64,000 nt of DNA from Aspidapion aeneum (taxonomy: Eukaryota; Arthropoda; Insecta; Coleoptera; Brentidae): NCBI GenBank assembly GCA_963576565.1, contig OY755044.1, positions 41,313,235 through 41,377,234 of the forward strand, in the 5' to 3' direction. The notes beneath the pieces were generated by a model, which was not told where the DNA came from, made no database searches, and saw nothing but the letters and a program-made list of their open reading frames with translations. Shown here piece by piece: positions 1 to 10,686 of this stretch (the stretch's first letter is position 1; each line of letters begins with the position of its first letter). The translations under genes and the position numbers were made by a program.

Positions 1-80
1 CGAGTTGGATTTAGAACAAAGCGGCTACGACGCACTGCCATTTTTTCGAGGATATCTTCTAAACGGCGATAGACTGTAAC
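1..80 (-). CDS. Possible exon of an upstream gene, cut by window edge
   Basis: Read on the minus strand, a good acceptor (pyrimidine tract then TTTTTTAG) precedes position 80. From there 26 codons stay open to the window edge, passing an AAAAATGG start-like context at 41-39 (peptide MAVRRSRFVLNPT). The block is more GC-rich than the sequence beside it. It could be an internal exon, or a first coding exon behind a 5'UTR intron. The plus strand is also open for 25 codons (2-76, stop TAA at 77), so even the strand is uncertain. I do not recognise the product. Confidence 0.25.
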
Positions 81-1055
81 CTAAAAAAGTGGAAAATGAG
101 AGAATATTTTTTTTGGATTTACTTCAGTTTTGCAGAACTCTTCTAAAATCTAATATCGTTACTTATTTAAAAAAAAGTTCTGATATCAGGAAAGGCATTT
201 TTAAAGTATTTTTGGGAAAGGAGAAAGTTAGGACCTCAAAGTGTACTGATTTGATGTGTTACTAGTTTAAAAAAACATATCCAAACTAGTAAGAATCTTG
301 AAATTTGTATTGGAGAACTTGGCTTTACTTTATCTCAATTATTTTTACGGAATACCATTTTCGCGTACTTGGCTTTTTTTTACATGAAATGTTTTTGTTA
401 TGATTAAACTATTTTATAAAACTGATTGTAATAAGTACCTAAATATATACAGCCTACTAAGTTCAACTGTAAATTTACAATAATTCTACATTAGTCCAGA
501 ATAAATAACACAGTAATCAAATAAACTGCATTGAACCTAAAGATGTTTTTAAACTTCTTTTGAATATGTTTAAATTTTGACAAACCTTTGAGTTTTTGAA
601 CAATTAATTTTTGAGAATTCGTTTAATGAATTTTGGAGGACAAAATCTTTTAACCGTTCTGGTAGCATTTTTTTTGCATTAGTGTAATTTTTTTGTATTT
701 ATCTGCTTTAAGAAATAGCCTTATTGTTTGTTTATCTATAATGTTTTCATTTCCTCTGTATGATATGGTGGAGCAGTAGGAAAAGTGTTACTAAAAATTT
801 CTAAAAAAAGTTAAAAATAAGCTTAATATCTATTACCAATACCCCCTCCGCCCCCTTTAGTACTGCTACTGCGAAAAACTGAAAAAGTATACTGTAACCT
901 TACACAGGAATTTACGCTAATTTTGTCTGTAGGCTTTTCTTAGCTGGGTTCCGAAGAAAGAAATCTTGTAAAACAATAATTGTTACATCTATTTTTTAAT
1001 TTTAATTAATTAGTTTAAGAGTATTAATATTTTCTTTAACTAGCTTTTTCTCCAG
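81..1055. other. AT-rich spacer or PTEN intron, no gene seen
   Basis: AT-rich sequence with short ORFs only. I looked for the expected first PTEN coding exon, which must end with a T that completes a Tyr codon with the AT opening the next exon, and did not find it. The stretch ends in a normal acceptor (TTTTTCTCCAG). Confidence 0.5.
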
Positions 1056-1174
1056 ATATAACTGACAAAATAATTGCCATGGGTTATCCAGCTTCGAATG
1101 TTGAAAGTTTTTATAGGAACAACATCGATGAAGTGGTGAAATTTTTGGATCAAAAGCATCCTGAGCATTACCAG
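1056..1174 (+). CDS. PTEN: PTEN exon: start of phosphatase domain
   Basis: It starts after TTTTTCTCCAG and ends before GTATAA. The first two bases (AT) complete a codon from the preceding exon, most likely Tyr (T|AT), as in human LDLTY. The peptide then has [12 protein letters not shown] and [14 protein letters not shown], matching human residues 28-66, where the family has I-I-A-M-G-F/Y-P-A and YRNNI. It holds 39 complete codons and ends in phase 0. No in-frame start is expected here; the preceding exon is absent from the window or unrecognised. Confidence 0.93.
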
Positions 1175-1844
1175 GTATAATACTTAAATCTCCTTGAAAC
1201 TTATAAATACAAGTATTTGCTAAAAGTAGATTAAATACTTTAAATTGTATATAGTTCTAATCCTGTACAAACTACCAAGAACAAGTCCTGCATTTGAAAA
1301 TTTCAATCGAATTCTCACTTCACATTTGCCTGTAGCCCTAATTAGAGAACAAGAGTTGGACGCAACTCTAGGAATGATATCCGACGTCACGCCCAACACG
1401 GTGTACGATGATTTTTAAAGTAAATATACTGCTCCAAAGCACATATAGGAAGAAAATGTGCTTATAGCAGCAATTTTTTTCTAGAGCTTCTGGTTATATG
1501 CTGGGCAAATAATTTGTGAGAGTGGTCTAGATAAATTTACTTGGAAATGGACATGACGCTTAATATTCACTCTAGTATAATGAATTCAAAATGCGATGAG
1601 TTACAAAAAAAATGGTATCAAATAATTAGTCATGTGTACATTGTCTTACTCACTTAGTTTTACATATAAATGACAGAATACTTTTTTTTGCATTTTTTTA
1701 TCTACCTAGACAATTTTTGTCATTAGCATAACTTAGCAACAAGTTAAATAATTTTACTTAATTTTATTGCGCACTATTATGTAATAAATCAAACTGACGA
1801 ATCTTATATGCGTTTAACTAAAACATTGTATTTGATGGATACAT

Positions 1845-2924
1845 TTAAAAATTTAATTTTAAACGCTCCACCCGGGATTTCTCGAGCACTGCTGAAAAGT
1901 TATATAAAATGCCGTGACACGTAGATTTTGTTTGCGAGGGGGTAGCTATTTCGCGATTTTGCGACATCTCTATCTATCAACCCCTAGCGCGGGCGCGTTT
2001 TACCCCTTGATATTGAGCAGGGAAAGTGGGTCGAGTGATACCTCGTTGGAAAGGTCTTTCGGTTCTTTATTCAGAACTGATTTTATTTTTCATATCGAAA
2101 GACTAGTTTACGAGTTATTTAAATTAGAATTTATTAAATGAGCAATCTGAACTAACCGCATAATTTCACTTAGACCTGCACAACTGAATTATTATCGTTA
2201 TAAGGACTACGTAAATCATAAAATCTTCCCCTCTTGCCTTTAAATTGGACCATAACTTTGGTAAAAATCCCAATTTGTTCGTGAAAGGAATAGACCATTT
2301 TCGTACTATTAAAATAAAAGTTAGTTCAAAGAGAAAATGATTTAAGAATAATCCTAAAGATCAAACATGACTAAAATAATGCAACGAAAAATTTACTTTT
2401 TTGTGGTATTGTCAAAAAAATTAACATTGAAATGATTCTAGTAAAACAGAAGAAAGAAAGGATTAATGAAATTTTTAAAAATTGGGATTTTCACAAGGTT
2501 CAAGGTTATGGTCAAATCTGATAGCAAGAGAGGGGAGAGGGTATGATTTTATGAATTACGTATTCCTTATAACGATAATAATGCAGTTGTGCAGGTCTAA
2601 GGGACATTATGCGGTTAATTCAGATTGCACATTTAATAAATTCTAAATCAAATACCTCAAAAAAATGGTCGTTCGATATGAAAAATAAAATCAGTTCTGA
2701 ATAAAGAAGTGAAAGACCCTTCCAACGAGGTATCACTCGACTCACTTCCCCTATTCAAAATCAAGGAGTGAGACGCGACCCCGCTTGGGGTTAATAGATA
2801 TGTTTTGCAAAATCACGAAAAAATGTTGTTCTCGCAAACAAAATCGACGTGCCTCGGCATTTTTTTAAATTTTCAACAGTTCTCCAGAAATCGCGGGTGG
2901 AACGTTTTAAATGGGACACCCTAT
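1845..2924. mobile_element. 1-kb foldback (palindromic) element in PTEN intron
   Basis: The left arm (about 1861-2277) and right arm (about 2481-2911) are inverted copies. For example AGACCTGCACAACTG at 2172 mirrors CAGTTGTGCAGGTCT at 2584, and GCTCCACCC near 1865 mirrors GGGTGGAAC near 2895. The right end reads outward to GGGACACCCTAT, a common insect DNA-transposon terminus; the left end has decayed. The 200-bp centre is unique AT-rich DNA. No convincing transposase frame is present, so it is probably non-autonomous. Confidence 0.8.
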
Positions 2925-3427
2925 GGCTAATATTCGTTGGACAATTGTAATACATAAACATTTAGTTGTTCTTTTGAAAATAAAAACTCTCCTATTCTAC
3001 TCTAAGAGCACACAAACATCTATTTTTTAGCTATGAAGTAATATTTTATTTAAAAGAAATGCTGAGTTTCCTAGACTTCAGTAAGGCACATGAATGTATT
3101 AGTGATTAGAAAACGTTTAAAATTAAATAATCATAGTTTGAAATTGGCTTACAACTTTACTTTAGGGAAGAGAACAGAGGGTTTATTCTTGAATCATAGA
3201 ACGGTCATTTGTGCGATATTTTTATGTATGCTATTTGAAAACATGGTAGAATTTAATAGTTCCCTGATTAAAGAAACAACGGCCTGCGGTTGGGGTCTAT
3301 TCTAATAGTAACTTCTTACATGAATATCACTTAAATTTTTAGGAGACTTCCCAGCATATTTAGTTAATTAATAATAATGGATTAGCTGTAATTCTTATTA
3401 TAATTTTGTTCCTTCTTTATTATTTAG

Positions 3428-3547
3428 GTTTACAATTTATGTTCAGAACGAAGCTATGACAAGTCCAAATTCCATGGCAGGGTCCAAGATTTTCCATTTG
3501 ATGACCACAATCCGCCAACTGTGGATTCTATAGCCCCCTTTTGCCAG
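3428..3547 (+). CDS. PTEN: PTEN exon with general-acid loop
   Basis: Forty codons from [15 protein letters not shown] to SIAPFCQ, bounded by TTATTTAG and GTAAAAA, in phase 0 on both sides. It contains FPFDDHNPP, the PTEN version of the WPD loop; its second Asp corresponds to human Asp92. VYNLCSER aligns with human IYNLCAER. Confidence 0.95.
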
Positions 3548-4614
3548 GTAAAAAAAATAATTTAAAGCAAAATCATGAAATTTTTAAATATTAATTATTG
3601 AGGTAATTATTAGACCTTTGGCAACGCCAAAACTCGCAATTTCGCTCGTCCAATCTAACCATTGATTATTCAACTGAAATGGGTTGGATTTGACCATAGA
3701 AATAAAAAATAAATAGAACGCTTGTCAAACCTGCGCAGACCGGAGGAAATGTAAAGAAATTTAAATCCGCCATTTTAGCACAGATTAAGCTAGGCCAACT
3801 TTGACAGGCATAATTTGAAAGGCGGCGGCACTGAACTATACTTGTGGTAAAACATCATAAGGAGCTACTAACCTAATTATCCTCATATGCACCGTAACCA
3901 CTTTTGGGTTTAATCGCGATTAAGTCCTTGTTGCCCACATACAAAACAACAAAGAGGGAGAATGGATTCGCTAAGCGTTATTACAATGCATCTGAGGGTT
4001 AAAGATATCTAACAGAGTGTCAGTTCCAAGGCGGCCCGTAGGGGTGGTGGCTTATACTACGCTTCTAAGGTCACTGTGTTCTGAAGGCTGGGACTCTGTT
4101 TTTGTTATCCAGCGACCCCATATGCTTGTTTACCAGAACGACCTCTAGGTGTAACCACCTGTACTTAAAATCGGTGAAAAAATGGCGGCCAACGTTCCGT
4201 CGCCCCTATTAGAGGAAGCGCTATCTATTTATTTTTCTATATCTATAGATTTGACCAAAGTTAAAGTAGCAAATCGAAAATGTTTTTTTGAAGTTAATTT
4301 GGGATAAAATCTAAATAAACTGTTAAAAACAGTTCAGGGCTTAAAATATTACTTTTTTCATTAGAGTAAGGAAAGTCCGAGAATATCTTTCCTTTTTAGC
4401 AAAAACCAGAGACATGCGCGACCGTTGATATTTCTTGAGCGTCCATTAATTTAAAACTGAAAAGTGATGTGAAATATTTTTTACTGAGTTTTTCTTAAAA
4501 GTACTGAAGGCCCCTCTGTTCTGGCGTTTTAGTGGTTAACATTTTTAGGAAAATAATTCCACTAAAAAGATAAAACAATGCGCCTAAGAAAATAAACCCA
4601 TTGTATCAAGTAAA
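3548..4614. other. PTEN intron, mostly unassigned
   Basis: A GC-richer patch lies at 3780-4215 (GGCGGCGGCAC, GGCGGCCCGTAGGGG, AATGGCGGCC) in otherwise AT-rich sequence. I find no sustained reading frame and no clear terminal repeats. It may be old transposon sequence. Confidence 0.4.
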
Positions 4615-5210
4615 GTTTCCAGAAATATATTTTCGGAAATATTTCCTGAAACATTGGAAATATATGGAAATATTGGAAACATATGAAATATTTAAAAAAA
4701 TTGAAAAAAGCGAATATTTATTTACAAAATTATAATAAAACGGAAAACGCAGAATGCTTATACATGAACTCAAATCAGGAGTTGTTCTTCAAACAAATAT
4801 ACAGAAATTAGGTCAAAGTACAACAAAAATCTCATTCTTGACACACTACACACTCACTATTTATCGCTGTCATCACACTAAATAACATCATCTTGCCAGT
4901 CTACTTCCTCAAAACCTTCAATAGTATCGGAAATAAAAATTGTTCTATAGTAAGTTTTCTTTAAATTACGTAACGCTCAAGGGGGGGGGGGGGTTTGGCC
5001 TTGAGTTATACTCAATGTTATTTTAATGTGTTTTTTCTTGAAAATACGTTACAAGGGGGGGGGTAAAAATCCTGAATTTTTGCGTTGCGTAATTTAAGAA
5101 CGCTCCCTAAGGTTACAAAATATGAAAGATAATATATTTTTTAATATTTCCAATATTTCCGAGACACTTTCGGATATTTCCATATTTCCATTTACATCAC
5201 TAATCAAGCC
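4615..5210 (-). mobile_element. hAT-like transposon remnant with nested MITE
   Basis: Both ends carry GGAAATATTT-type repeats in inverted orientation (4618-4700 and 5140-5200). The right end read outward starts TAGTGATGTAAATGG, which looks like an hAT terminus. Between them the minus strand encodes a C-terminus-like peptide ending EEVDWQDDVI then stop (about 4878-4957), plausible for a BED/hAT transposase tail. The frame is broken by a small MITE (about 4964-5093) whose ends AAATTACGTAACGC and GCGTTGCGTAATTT are inverted repeats. The family call rests on the ends and one short peptide. Confidence 0.4.
4964..5093. mobile_element. Small MITE with poly-G tracts
   Basis: Termini AAATTACGTAACGC and GCGTTGCGTAATTT are near-perfect inverted repeats about 130 bp apart. 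Inside, 13-base (4981-4993) and 9-base (5055-5063) G runs follow the left and right subterminal regions. It is inserted in the hAT-like remnant. Confidence 0.55.
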
Positions 5211-5698
5211 ATATGCGTGCTGGAAACCATATGTAACTATCCATCAATTTGAATAGACTAGGCCATGCGGTTTGGTTAAATAAACAAATGATTCGTGTAC
5301 GAAGTACGATAGTATTTCGTTGACAAAATGGCTGACTGACAGATCCCATGGTGTTTCATGAAATTTAACTTTGTCAAAGAGTCCTACCTATTCCCGTCCC
5401 ATATTATCTGTGAACAAAAAATAACAACAACTGACAGCAGTGGCGGCTCGTGACTTGTAAAACTGATAAGGCACCAAGGCCAAAAATGAAAAAAAAATCC
5501 TTCATGAAATGGGAATAAATGATCAAATGCAATGTGTATTTTTTCCAATTTTCTCTTTCCATGCTTGTCGAAAAATTTTATTTTCTACAAAGATAATAAA
5601 CATACTTAGGTACTCACTTTAAATCTAAAAACAAAAATTACAGTTTGTAAACAAGCGGTATCCTTCTTTCTTTTAACAATACAAACTTTTATCAATTA

Positions 5699-5860
5699 CA
5701 GTCGAACCTCTATAACTCGAAGTTAAAGGGACAACCAAAACAGTTCGAGTTGTGGAGAGTTCAAGTTATAGAAATTCGAGTTAAAGAGGTTAAAATACAT
5801 ATTAAAAGTGCAGGGACCACTTAAAATGTTCGAGTTATAGAGAGGTTCGAGTTTTGTCAT
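5699..5860. repeat. pogo/Tigger-like repeat fragment
   Basis: It begins ACAGTCGAACCTCTATAACTCGAA-like (first 20 bases from 5699) and returns to the same words inverted and direct (TTCGAGTTATAGAGAGGTTC near 5830). The CAGTCGAACCTCTATAACTCG terminus is typical of Tigger/pogo relatives. It has no coding capacity. Confidence 0.45.
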
Positions 5861-6106
5861 TTTCATACAAAGTCTGTAAAAGTTCTTTTTCTATGGGAAA
5901 AATTGCCAGCGCGGAAAGTTTATCTTGTGTCATTTTTAATCGTAACTGGAATTGTTAAAACAAGATTACAAAGTTTTTTAGTTTCACTAAAAATTTCACA
6001 TAGATTTAACTTTTAAGCACTTAAAATGTTAGTCTTTGTAAATTACTGATAATGTATTTTTTAATGTGTCTATATCAAACTTTTTTTATATGCATTTTCT
6101 AAACTA

Positions 6107-6301
6107 TCAATTAGATTCCTTAAAAATAGTTTCCTCAGAATTTTTAAGGACAATTGGAGCTCCTGTTACATTTTTAGTTTTCTCGAATATATCTTCAAAA
6201 ACTTCATATTTATCTTGTAATCTTGAACAGCATATTTTAATTTGAGTGATGCACATATTTACATCTACGTTAACTTGTTGCAAAAATTGATACAGGATAT
6301 T
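6107..6301 (-). pseudogene. hAT transposase fragment
   Basis: A 64-codon minus-strand frame inside the hAT element, preceded by an in-frame TAA and ending in TGA. It has the look of the middle of ZMYM1/TTF-type hAT transposases: LYQFLQQVNVDVNM, then a Cys-rich ICCSRLQDKYEVF and FEDIFEKTKNV. Upstream and downstream frames are lost, so it is a remnant. A database search should recover hAT proteins; the call here rests on composition and context. Confidence 0.45.
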
Positions 6302-7377
6302 TTAATAGTGGTAAATATCTTAAAAATTAAAATCAAAAAAAGGAATTTAAAACTTTCAGTTTTTGAGAAAACCTTGTGCCATAAGTGTAGACTCTGAATT
6401 TGAAGCTTCGAGAAAACTCCTTGCCACTTTTTTTTGTCTAGACTTGAAATATTTAAGTCTGGCGTTCGTCTACTATTTTTCAAGATTTCCGTCTTTGCAA
6501 AATTACTGCGGCGTTGAAATGGTACATTTTTTTAATAAAAATACAGCATAAGCAAAGTTTTAATAAAAGCATATCTCAAAACAGGTGTTACATAATTTGC
6601 ATGGATGCGACAAAATCTCACCAGCGAGTTATTTAATTGATAGATTCGCATTATAGAGTTTTTAGTCTTCGAACGACCTCAATAATTTTCCGCCACGTGA
6701 TGTAGACCAGACGCGATATGACCACCCGCAGCGTAAGTGAAGCGGAGCTGCCCGCCGCCTCATGGAAACCCAAAATTTAGCGAATTCTAAAGCCAAGTTT
6801 ATGCAGGGAAAATATTTTTTTGAAATATTTTATTATTTCATATTATATTGTTAAAAACATTCCAGTAAAACAAAAAACTAAGGGTTTTGTGCTTTAAATT
6901 ATGTAAGGCTAGCGTGGCATGCTGATGCACACAAATTCATCACTTTTTTAATTGCCTCACCTAACATACAGTCAAGCGCGCGAGTCACAGAAGAGTTCGG
7001 TTCAGTCCGCTAGGGCCAATAGGTTATGGCGCGACTTGCGAATGACGATTCAGTTTATTTATTCATTTCATGTTGTAGGTTCCTTTTTATCTGGGGATTT
7101 AATGAAAAAACACAAAGTTTAAGTAGCAGAGGGCGAAAAAGCTTGACAAATAATTTAAAATTTACTTTAATTTTTTTTTAAGTTGGTAGGCGCCGCCTCA
7201 CTTGCCTCATCTGACGAGCCCCCACTGACTGACAGTCTATAAACTTGGTTAGGTGCCTAACGGGTTGCCTGCCAGTGCCCTTCTTTCAGCCAAATTTTTG
7301 CTTGGTTGTGAAATCCATTCGCTAGCTGTTATATAATCTGAATCTTACCTATACTTACCCTTACCTTTATTTGCTAG

Positions 7378-7525
7378 AACGTCCAGGCCTGGTTAACACA
7401 AAACCCTCAGAACGTGGCCGTCGTACACTGCAAGGCTGGCAAGGGCCGGACGGGCACTATGATCTGTTGCTACCTTCTACATAGTGGCATCTGTAGAACT
7501 GCGCAAGAGGCTCTGCAACTCTATG
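7378..7525 (+). CDS. PTEN: PTEN exon with catalytic signature [10 protein letters not shown]
   Basis: Runs from [18 protein letters not shown] to ALQLYG; acceptor TTTGCTAG, donor GTAAGT. The P-loop [10 protein letters not shown] is identical to human PTEN 123-132, holding the catalytic Cys (Cys124), the two loop lysines and the catalytic Arg (Arg130) that make PTEN a lipid phosphatase. The exon is 148 nt and ends in phase 1 (G of a Gly codon). It is GC-richer than its introns. Confidence 0.98.
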
Positions 7526-7892
7526 GTAAGTGAATTCGCTGAAAAAAGTCTTGGTTTCCCTTAAGACCTAAACTTAAGACACACAAGAAAAAAAAATCCC
7601 CAAAGCGTTTTTTTTTAGATTTACCCTAGCTATAGAAATATTAGGTAAAACCTCTTACTTTTTACTGTTCTCTATGAAGACACTTCTACCAAATAGTTGG
7701 AAAAATGCAACATCCCTCTCTCAGACCTACAGCAGTATTACCAGTGTCGTTTGATAATTTTGAAGTAAATTTCAGTGCGTCACTGTATTTTTTTAAATAA
7801 TTCTTAAAAGTATCTTGAAATTTTTTGGTTTAACGTACAGTTTCCATATAAAAAAGTCATTAATTTGCTAGACCCCTTGCAAGAAAAAACAA

Positions 7893-8072
7893 GTCGCCGT
7901 CGTGGTGTAGTGGTAGCAAAGTTTGCTTCCCACACCGGCGGTCCGGGTTCGATTCATGGCTAGGTACTTGGTTGTTTGTGTTTCTTTAAAAATGCTTTAA
8001 TCTTGCTTGAACTTTGCAAAACTGGGCGATTGATCCTGATTGGATGGAAAGTCCCAGTATAAAAAAAAACAA
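7893..8072 (+). mobile_element. tRNA-derived SINE
   Basis: An A-box-like GTGGTGTAGTGGTAGC (7902-7917) and a perfect B box GGTTCGATTC (about 7946-7955) lie about 30 bp apart, as in a tRNA promoter, but the cloverleaf is not intact. A non-tRNA body and a short A-rich tail (TATAAAAAAAAAC, about 8060) follow. The family is not identified; I see no second copy in the window. Confidence 0.7.
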
Positions 8073-8149
8073 GTTATTTAACTTTAAACATTAATTCATT
8101 CACAGGATAATATTTTCCAGCACGAGTTTTTTGAAAATATTTACCACCT

Positions 8150-8260
8150 GTATCTTAAAAGTTAAGATGTTTAGGGCCCAAGAATTAAGTCATTAAATAT
8201 TAACACGTTTTTCAATAGTACCCTATAAGTCAATGAAGTCCACAAAGGATTTGCACTACT
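8150..8260. repeat. Dispersed repeat, one of three related copies
   Basis: The words ATCTTAAAAGTTAAGA, CCCAAGAATT and AATAGTACCCT recur in the same order at about 13632-13750; a more distant relative is at 41715-41800. It has no coding capacity. Confidence 0.45.
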
Positions 8261-8930
8261 CGCGCTTAAACAAAGTATAGGTTTTTCAAAGTGACCTAAA
8301 AAAACTCAAAGCGTGGAGTGAAGTCTGACGTCACTAGAGTGTAACGCACTAGTTTGTTAAATCGCCATTGCTTCACCCCATATTTTTTGACAGTTAAAAA
8401 AATGGACATATAATTAAATTTTATGAAGTTAAATCTGAAATAATATATTTTTAAAGTTTTTGAAAAATTATTAAGCAGTCTTATTGTCTTCTTTTACTTG
8501 CAATAAGGAAGCTATACTACAACAAAATATAAAAAAATTATGTGTGCTTAAGACCACACGGCTGAAGTGTAAACTTCAACAAGGCGAAATTAATAATACG
8601 AAATACAAGATTTTTTGCGTTGTATATTGACAAAGTAATATACAAAGTAATAACATTTACATAATTATAATTGGGTATAAATTACTCTGGCAAATTTTGC
8701 TGACTGTTCCTCTCACAGTTAGCCGACTCGAGCCGACTTCACCCGAATGAGCGTTACATAGCCGAGCGTGACGGCTCAGTTCAATTCAGTACCCACAAAA
8801 AGTTCTAAACGCGCTTAAAGAAGGTTACACTTCAAAAAACTGTCGGTCGGTATACGAAATACAAAATTATCTTAGGATTTGATGTGTGTGTTGTTAACAA
8901 AATCGTGTTCATATTAAAAAATAAATAATT

Positions 8931-9200
8931 ATGGGTCCTATAAATCCCAGATTTAAATGTGACCATTATTTAAATAGACAAAACGTTTGTTTAGGTGGCG
9001 GCAAAAAAATAGTTTTTGGAAAAAATCCTCAGGCTAATCATATTACATCGCAAATTAAAAAGTTAATATGCGAGGTTCTTTACAAGAATTACGATGAAAC
9101 AGATGCAAAATTCCCGATTATAATTTGCCTTGACCAAAAAAATACAACGACCTTTAATAGATCATTACCAATCCAAATTTTCAAAATATATCGGGCTTAA
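8931..9200 (+). CDS. Small Cys-containing ORF in left foldback arm, unknown
   Basis: 89 codons, preceded by AAATAATTATGG, an acceptable insect start context. The protein has KFKCDHYL, a Gly-rich VCLGGGKKI where the other arm has an SGCWEKI-type Cys, FGKNPQANHITS, and KFPIIICLDQ. Reading both arms together suggests the ancestor had Cys-x2-Cys pairs, perhaps a zinc ribbon. I do not recognise a family and assign no function. That the frame can be followed in both arms suggests the element once carried this gene as part of its repeat. Confidence 0.35.
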   Translation: MGPINPRFKCDHYLNRQNVCLGGGKKIVFGKNPQANHITSQIKKLICEVLYKNYDETDAKFPIIICLDQKNTTTFNRSLPIQIFKIYRA

Positions 9201-9672
9201 AATAGATAAAGTGCGATTGTTTTTATCTACAACACTGCAAGAGATGTGGGAACCAAAAAGAAGTGTTTTAAAAAAATAAGACAAAAAATTCTAAAATTTG
9301 CCTATAATGTTTAGAAGTCATTCCTAAGGGTATACGACATAATTGTCACCCCCTACTGCAGTGGTGCAGATAAGACAATCGCACTTCTTCAGACTAATAA
9401 ATCTAGTTTGTTTTAAACCCGATATATTTTAAAACTTTCGCATTTGTGCTAATGATCTCTTAAGGGTCGTTATATTTTCTGGTATTTTCTCGCAAGCAAA
9501 GCAAACTTAGGTAAAAGACAAATCATAATCGGGAATCTTACATCTGTGTCATCGTCATTCTTGTAAAGAAACTCGCATATCAACTTTAAGCGGTGTAACA
9601 GGATTAGCATGAGGATTTTTTCCAAAATGTATTTTTTCCCAGCAACCTGAACAGACCTTTTGTCTCTTTAAA

Positions 9673-9829
9673 CATGGGCGCACCCAGGGGGCGAACTCGG
9701 CCCCCCCAATCCTAAGATTTTTTTAGATATTTTCCACATATTTCATGAATAAACACAAATACTAGAATGAAATACGACATCATGAGGCCACGGCGTCCCC
9801 CCCAGGACATATTTCTGGGTGCGCCACTG
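9673..9829. mobile_element. 157-bp hAT-type MITE nested in foldback
   Basis: Inverted termini GGCGCACCCA (9679) and TGGGTGCGCC (9815-9824). The right end read outward is CAGTGGCGCACCCAG, an hAT-like terminus. Flanks TCTTTAAA and TTTTAAAT may be a worn 8-bp target duplication. It interrupts the right-arm copy of the foldback ORF. Confidence 0.65.
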
Positions 9830-9979
9830 TTTTAAATAATTGTCACATTTAAATTTAGGACATATGGAACCCATATTTGTTTTTTTTATAAACACAGATT
9901 TTGTTAACAACCTATAACACGCACCGTGAACCAACCAACACATATTGTCAAGAATGTGAATTACCCTTGACTGTGCCAC
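9830..9979 (-). pseudogene. Right-arm copy of the foldback ORF, interrupted
   Basis: The minus-strand frame has NMGSICPKFKCDNYL, clearly homologous to the left-arm ORF, then runs into the nested MITE at 9829. Beyond the MITE the homologous text resumes (an SGCWEKI and FGKNPHANP-like stretch around 9600-9660) with frame changes. Confidence 0.5.
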
Positions 9980-10686
9980 TGTACGAGACCAGCTTGGAAA
10001 AATACCTTTTCCGCAATAACAACGGTGACACCTACCACACAGCAGGTGGTTGATGCGACGAAAACTACTGAAAAGTGAAGAGTGGGAGTCGTAATGGTTA
10101 AGCGTGGGGATACATCAAATAGAGAGAGGGTTTTCCCTTCAAAGTAATTGGCTGGCTATGGAAAAACTGTGAGATAAGAAAATGTTGTCTATAAAGTGTC
10201 ATTTTATCTCTGTTTTCGTTTAGGTTTTCTTGTTTAGCTCATTAGCTAGAATGTAAAGTAAACTTTAGGATTATCAGCAGCGCCACTAAATTGGCTCCTT
10301 TTTAATTTTTAGTAGTATGGCTTCCTGCAAGTAGAAGAACCTAAAAAGAAAAAATATTGTATTTTTGTTTAAAGAAATGAACTTTAAGACTACTTAATAA
10401 TTTTTTACGTGTTTAAGGTACTTATTACATAAATAATTAAACAGTATTCAGTTATATCATTAAATTTAATTATGTGTCAATTTTTTTGGAGAAAACTGCC
10501 AAAAATATACGGGATGAAGCAGCGGCGATTTTAAAATCTAGTGCATTAAACTCTAGTACCTTCAGACAATCACTCTACGCTTTTACTTTTTTTAGGTCTT
10601 TTTGAAAAACCTATACTTTGTTTAAGCGCGTTTTTTTCTTTATTACGTAGGCCACTTATTGTTTTTAACCTTCATTTTGTTTATAG

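Larger units (their letters stand above)
5438..7227 (-). mobile_element. hAT transposon copy with 8-bp target duplication
   Basis: The termini CAGTGGCGGCTCGT and (read from the right) CAGTGGGGGCTCGT are inverted repeats. They are flanked by identical 8-bp repeats ACTGACAG at 5430-5437 and 7228-7235, as hAT transposition leaves. At about 1.8 kb the element is too short for an intact transposase gene. A decayed coding piece survives on the minus strand (6301-6107). A second, pogo/Tigger-like repeat appears nested near 5699. Confidence 0.85.
8261..10630. mobile_element. 2.4-kb foldback carrying the same ORF on both arms
   Basis: The ends are inverted copies: CGCGCTTAAACAAAGTATAG at 8261 mirrors CTATACTTTGTTTAAGCGCG at 10611-10630. 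The homology continues through arms of about 1.1 kb to a centre near 9330. Both arms encode versions of the same protein start (MGPINPRFKCDHYL at 8931 on the plus strand, MGSICPKFKCDNYL near 9875 on the minus strand). Both also share the ATATATCGGG block (near 9187 and 9420). The right arm carries a nested MITE. The right terminus is 56 bp upstream of a PTEN exon. Class unknown; no transposase recognised. Confidence 0.75.

Noticed and set aside
1..41. MAVRRSRFVLNPT as the start of a BDP1-type transcription factor
   Set aside because: The resemblance is limited to an RR-R...P pattern and the frame is open upstream of the Met.
1914..2141. 75-codon plus-strand frame
   Set aside because: It lies wholly in the left arm of the 1-kb foldback and has no counterpart kept open in the right arm.
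6265..6483. 72-codon minus-strand frame in the hAT element as a gene
   Set aside because: It overlaps the better-supported transposase frame in another phase and has no clear motif.
7893..7965. Functional tRNA gene
   Set aside because: A and B boxes are present but the acceptor and anticodon stems do not close, and a SINE-type body and tail follow.
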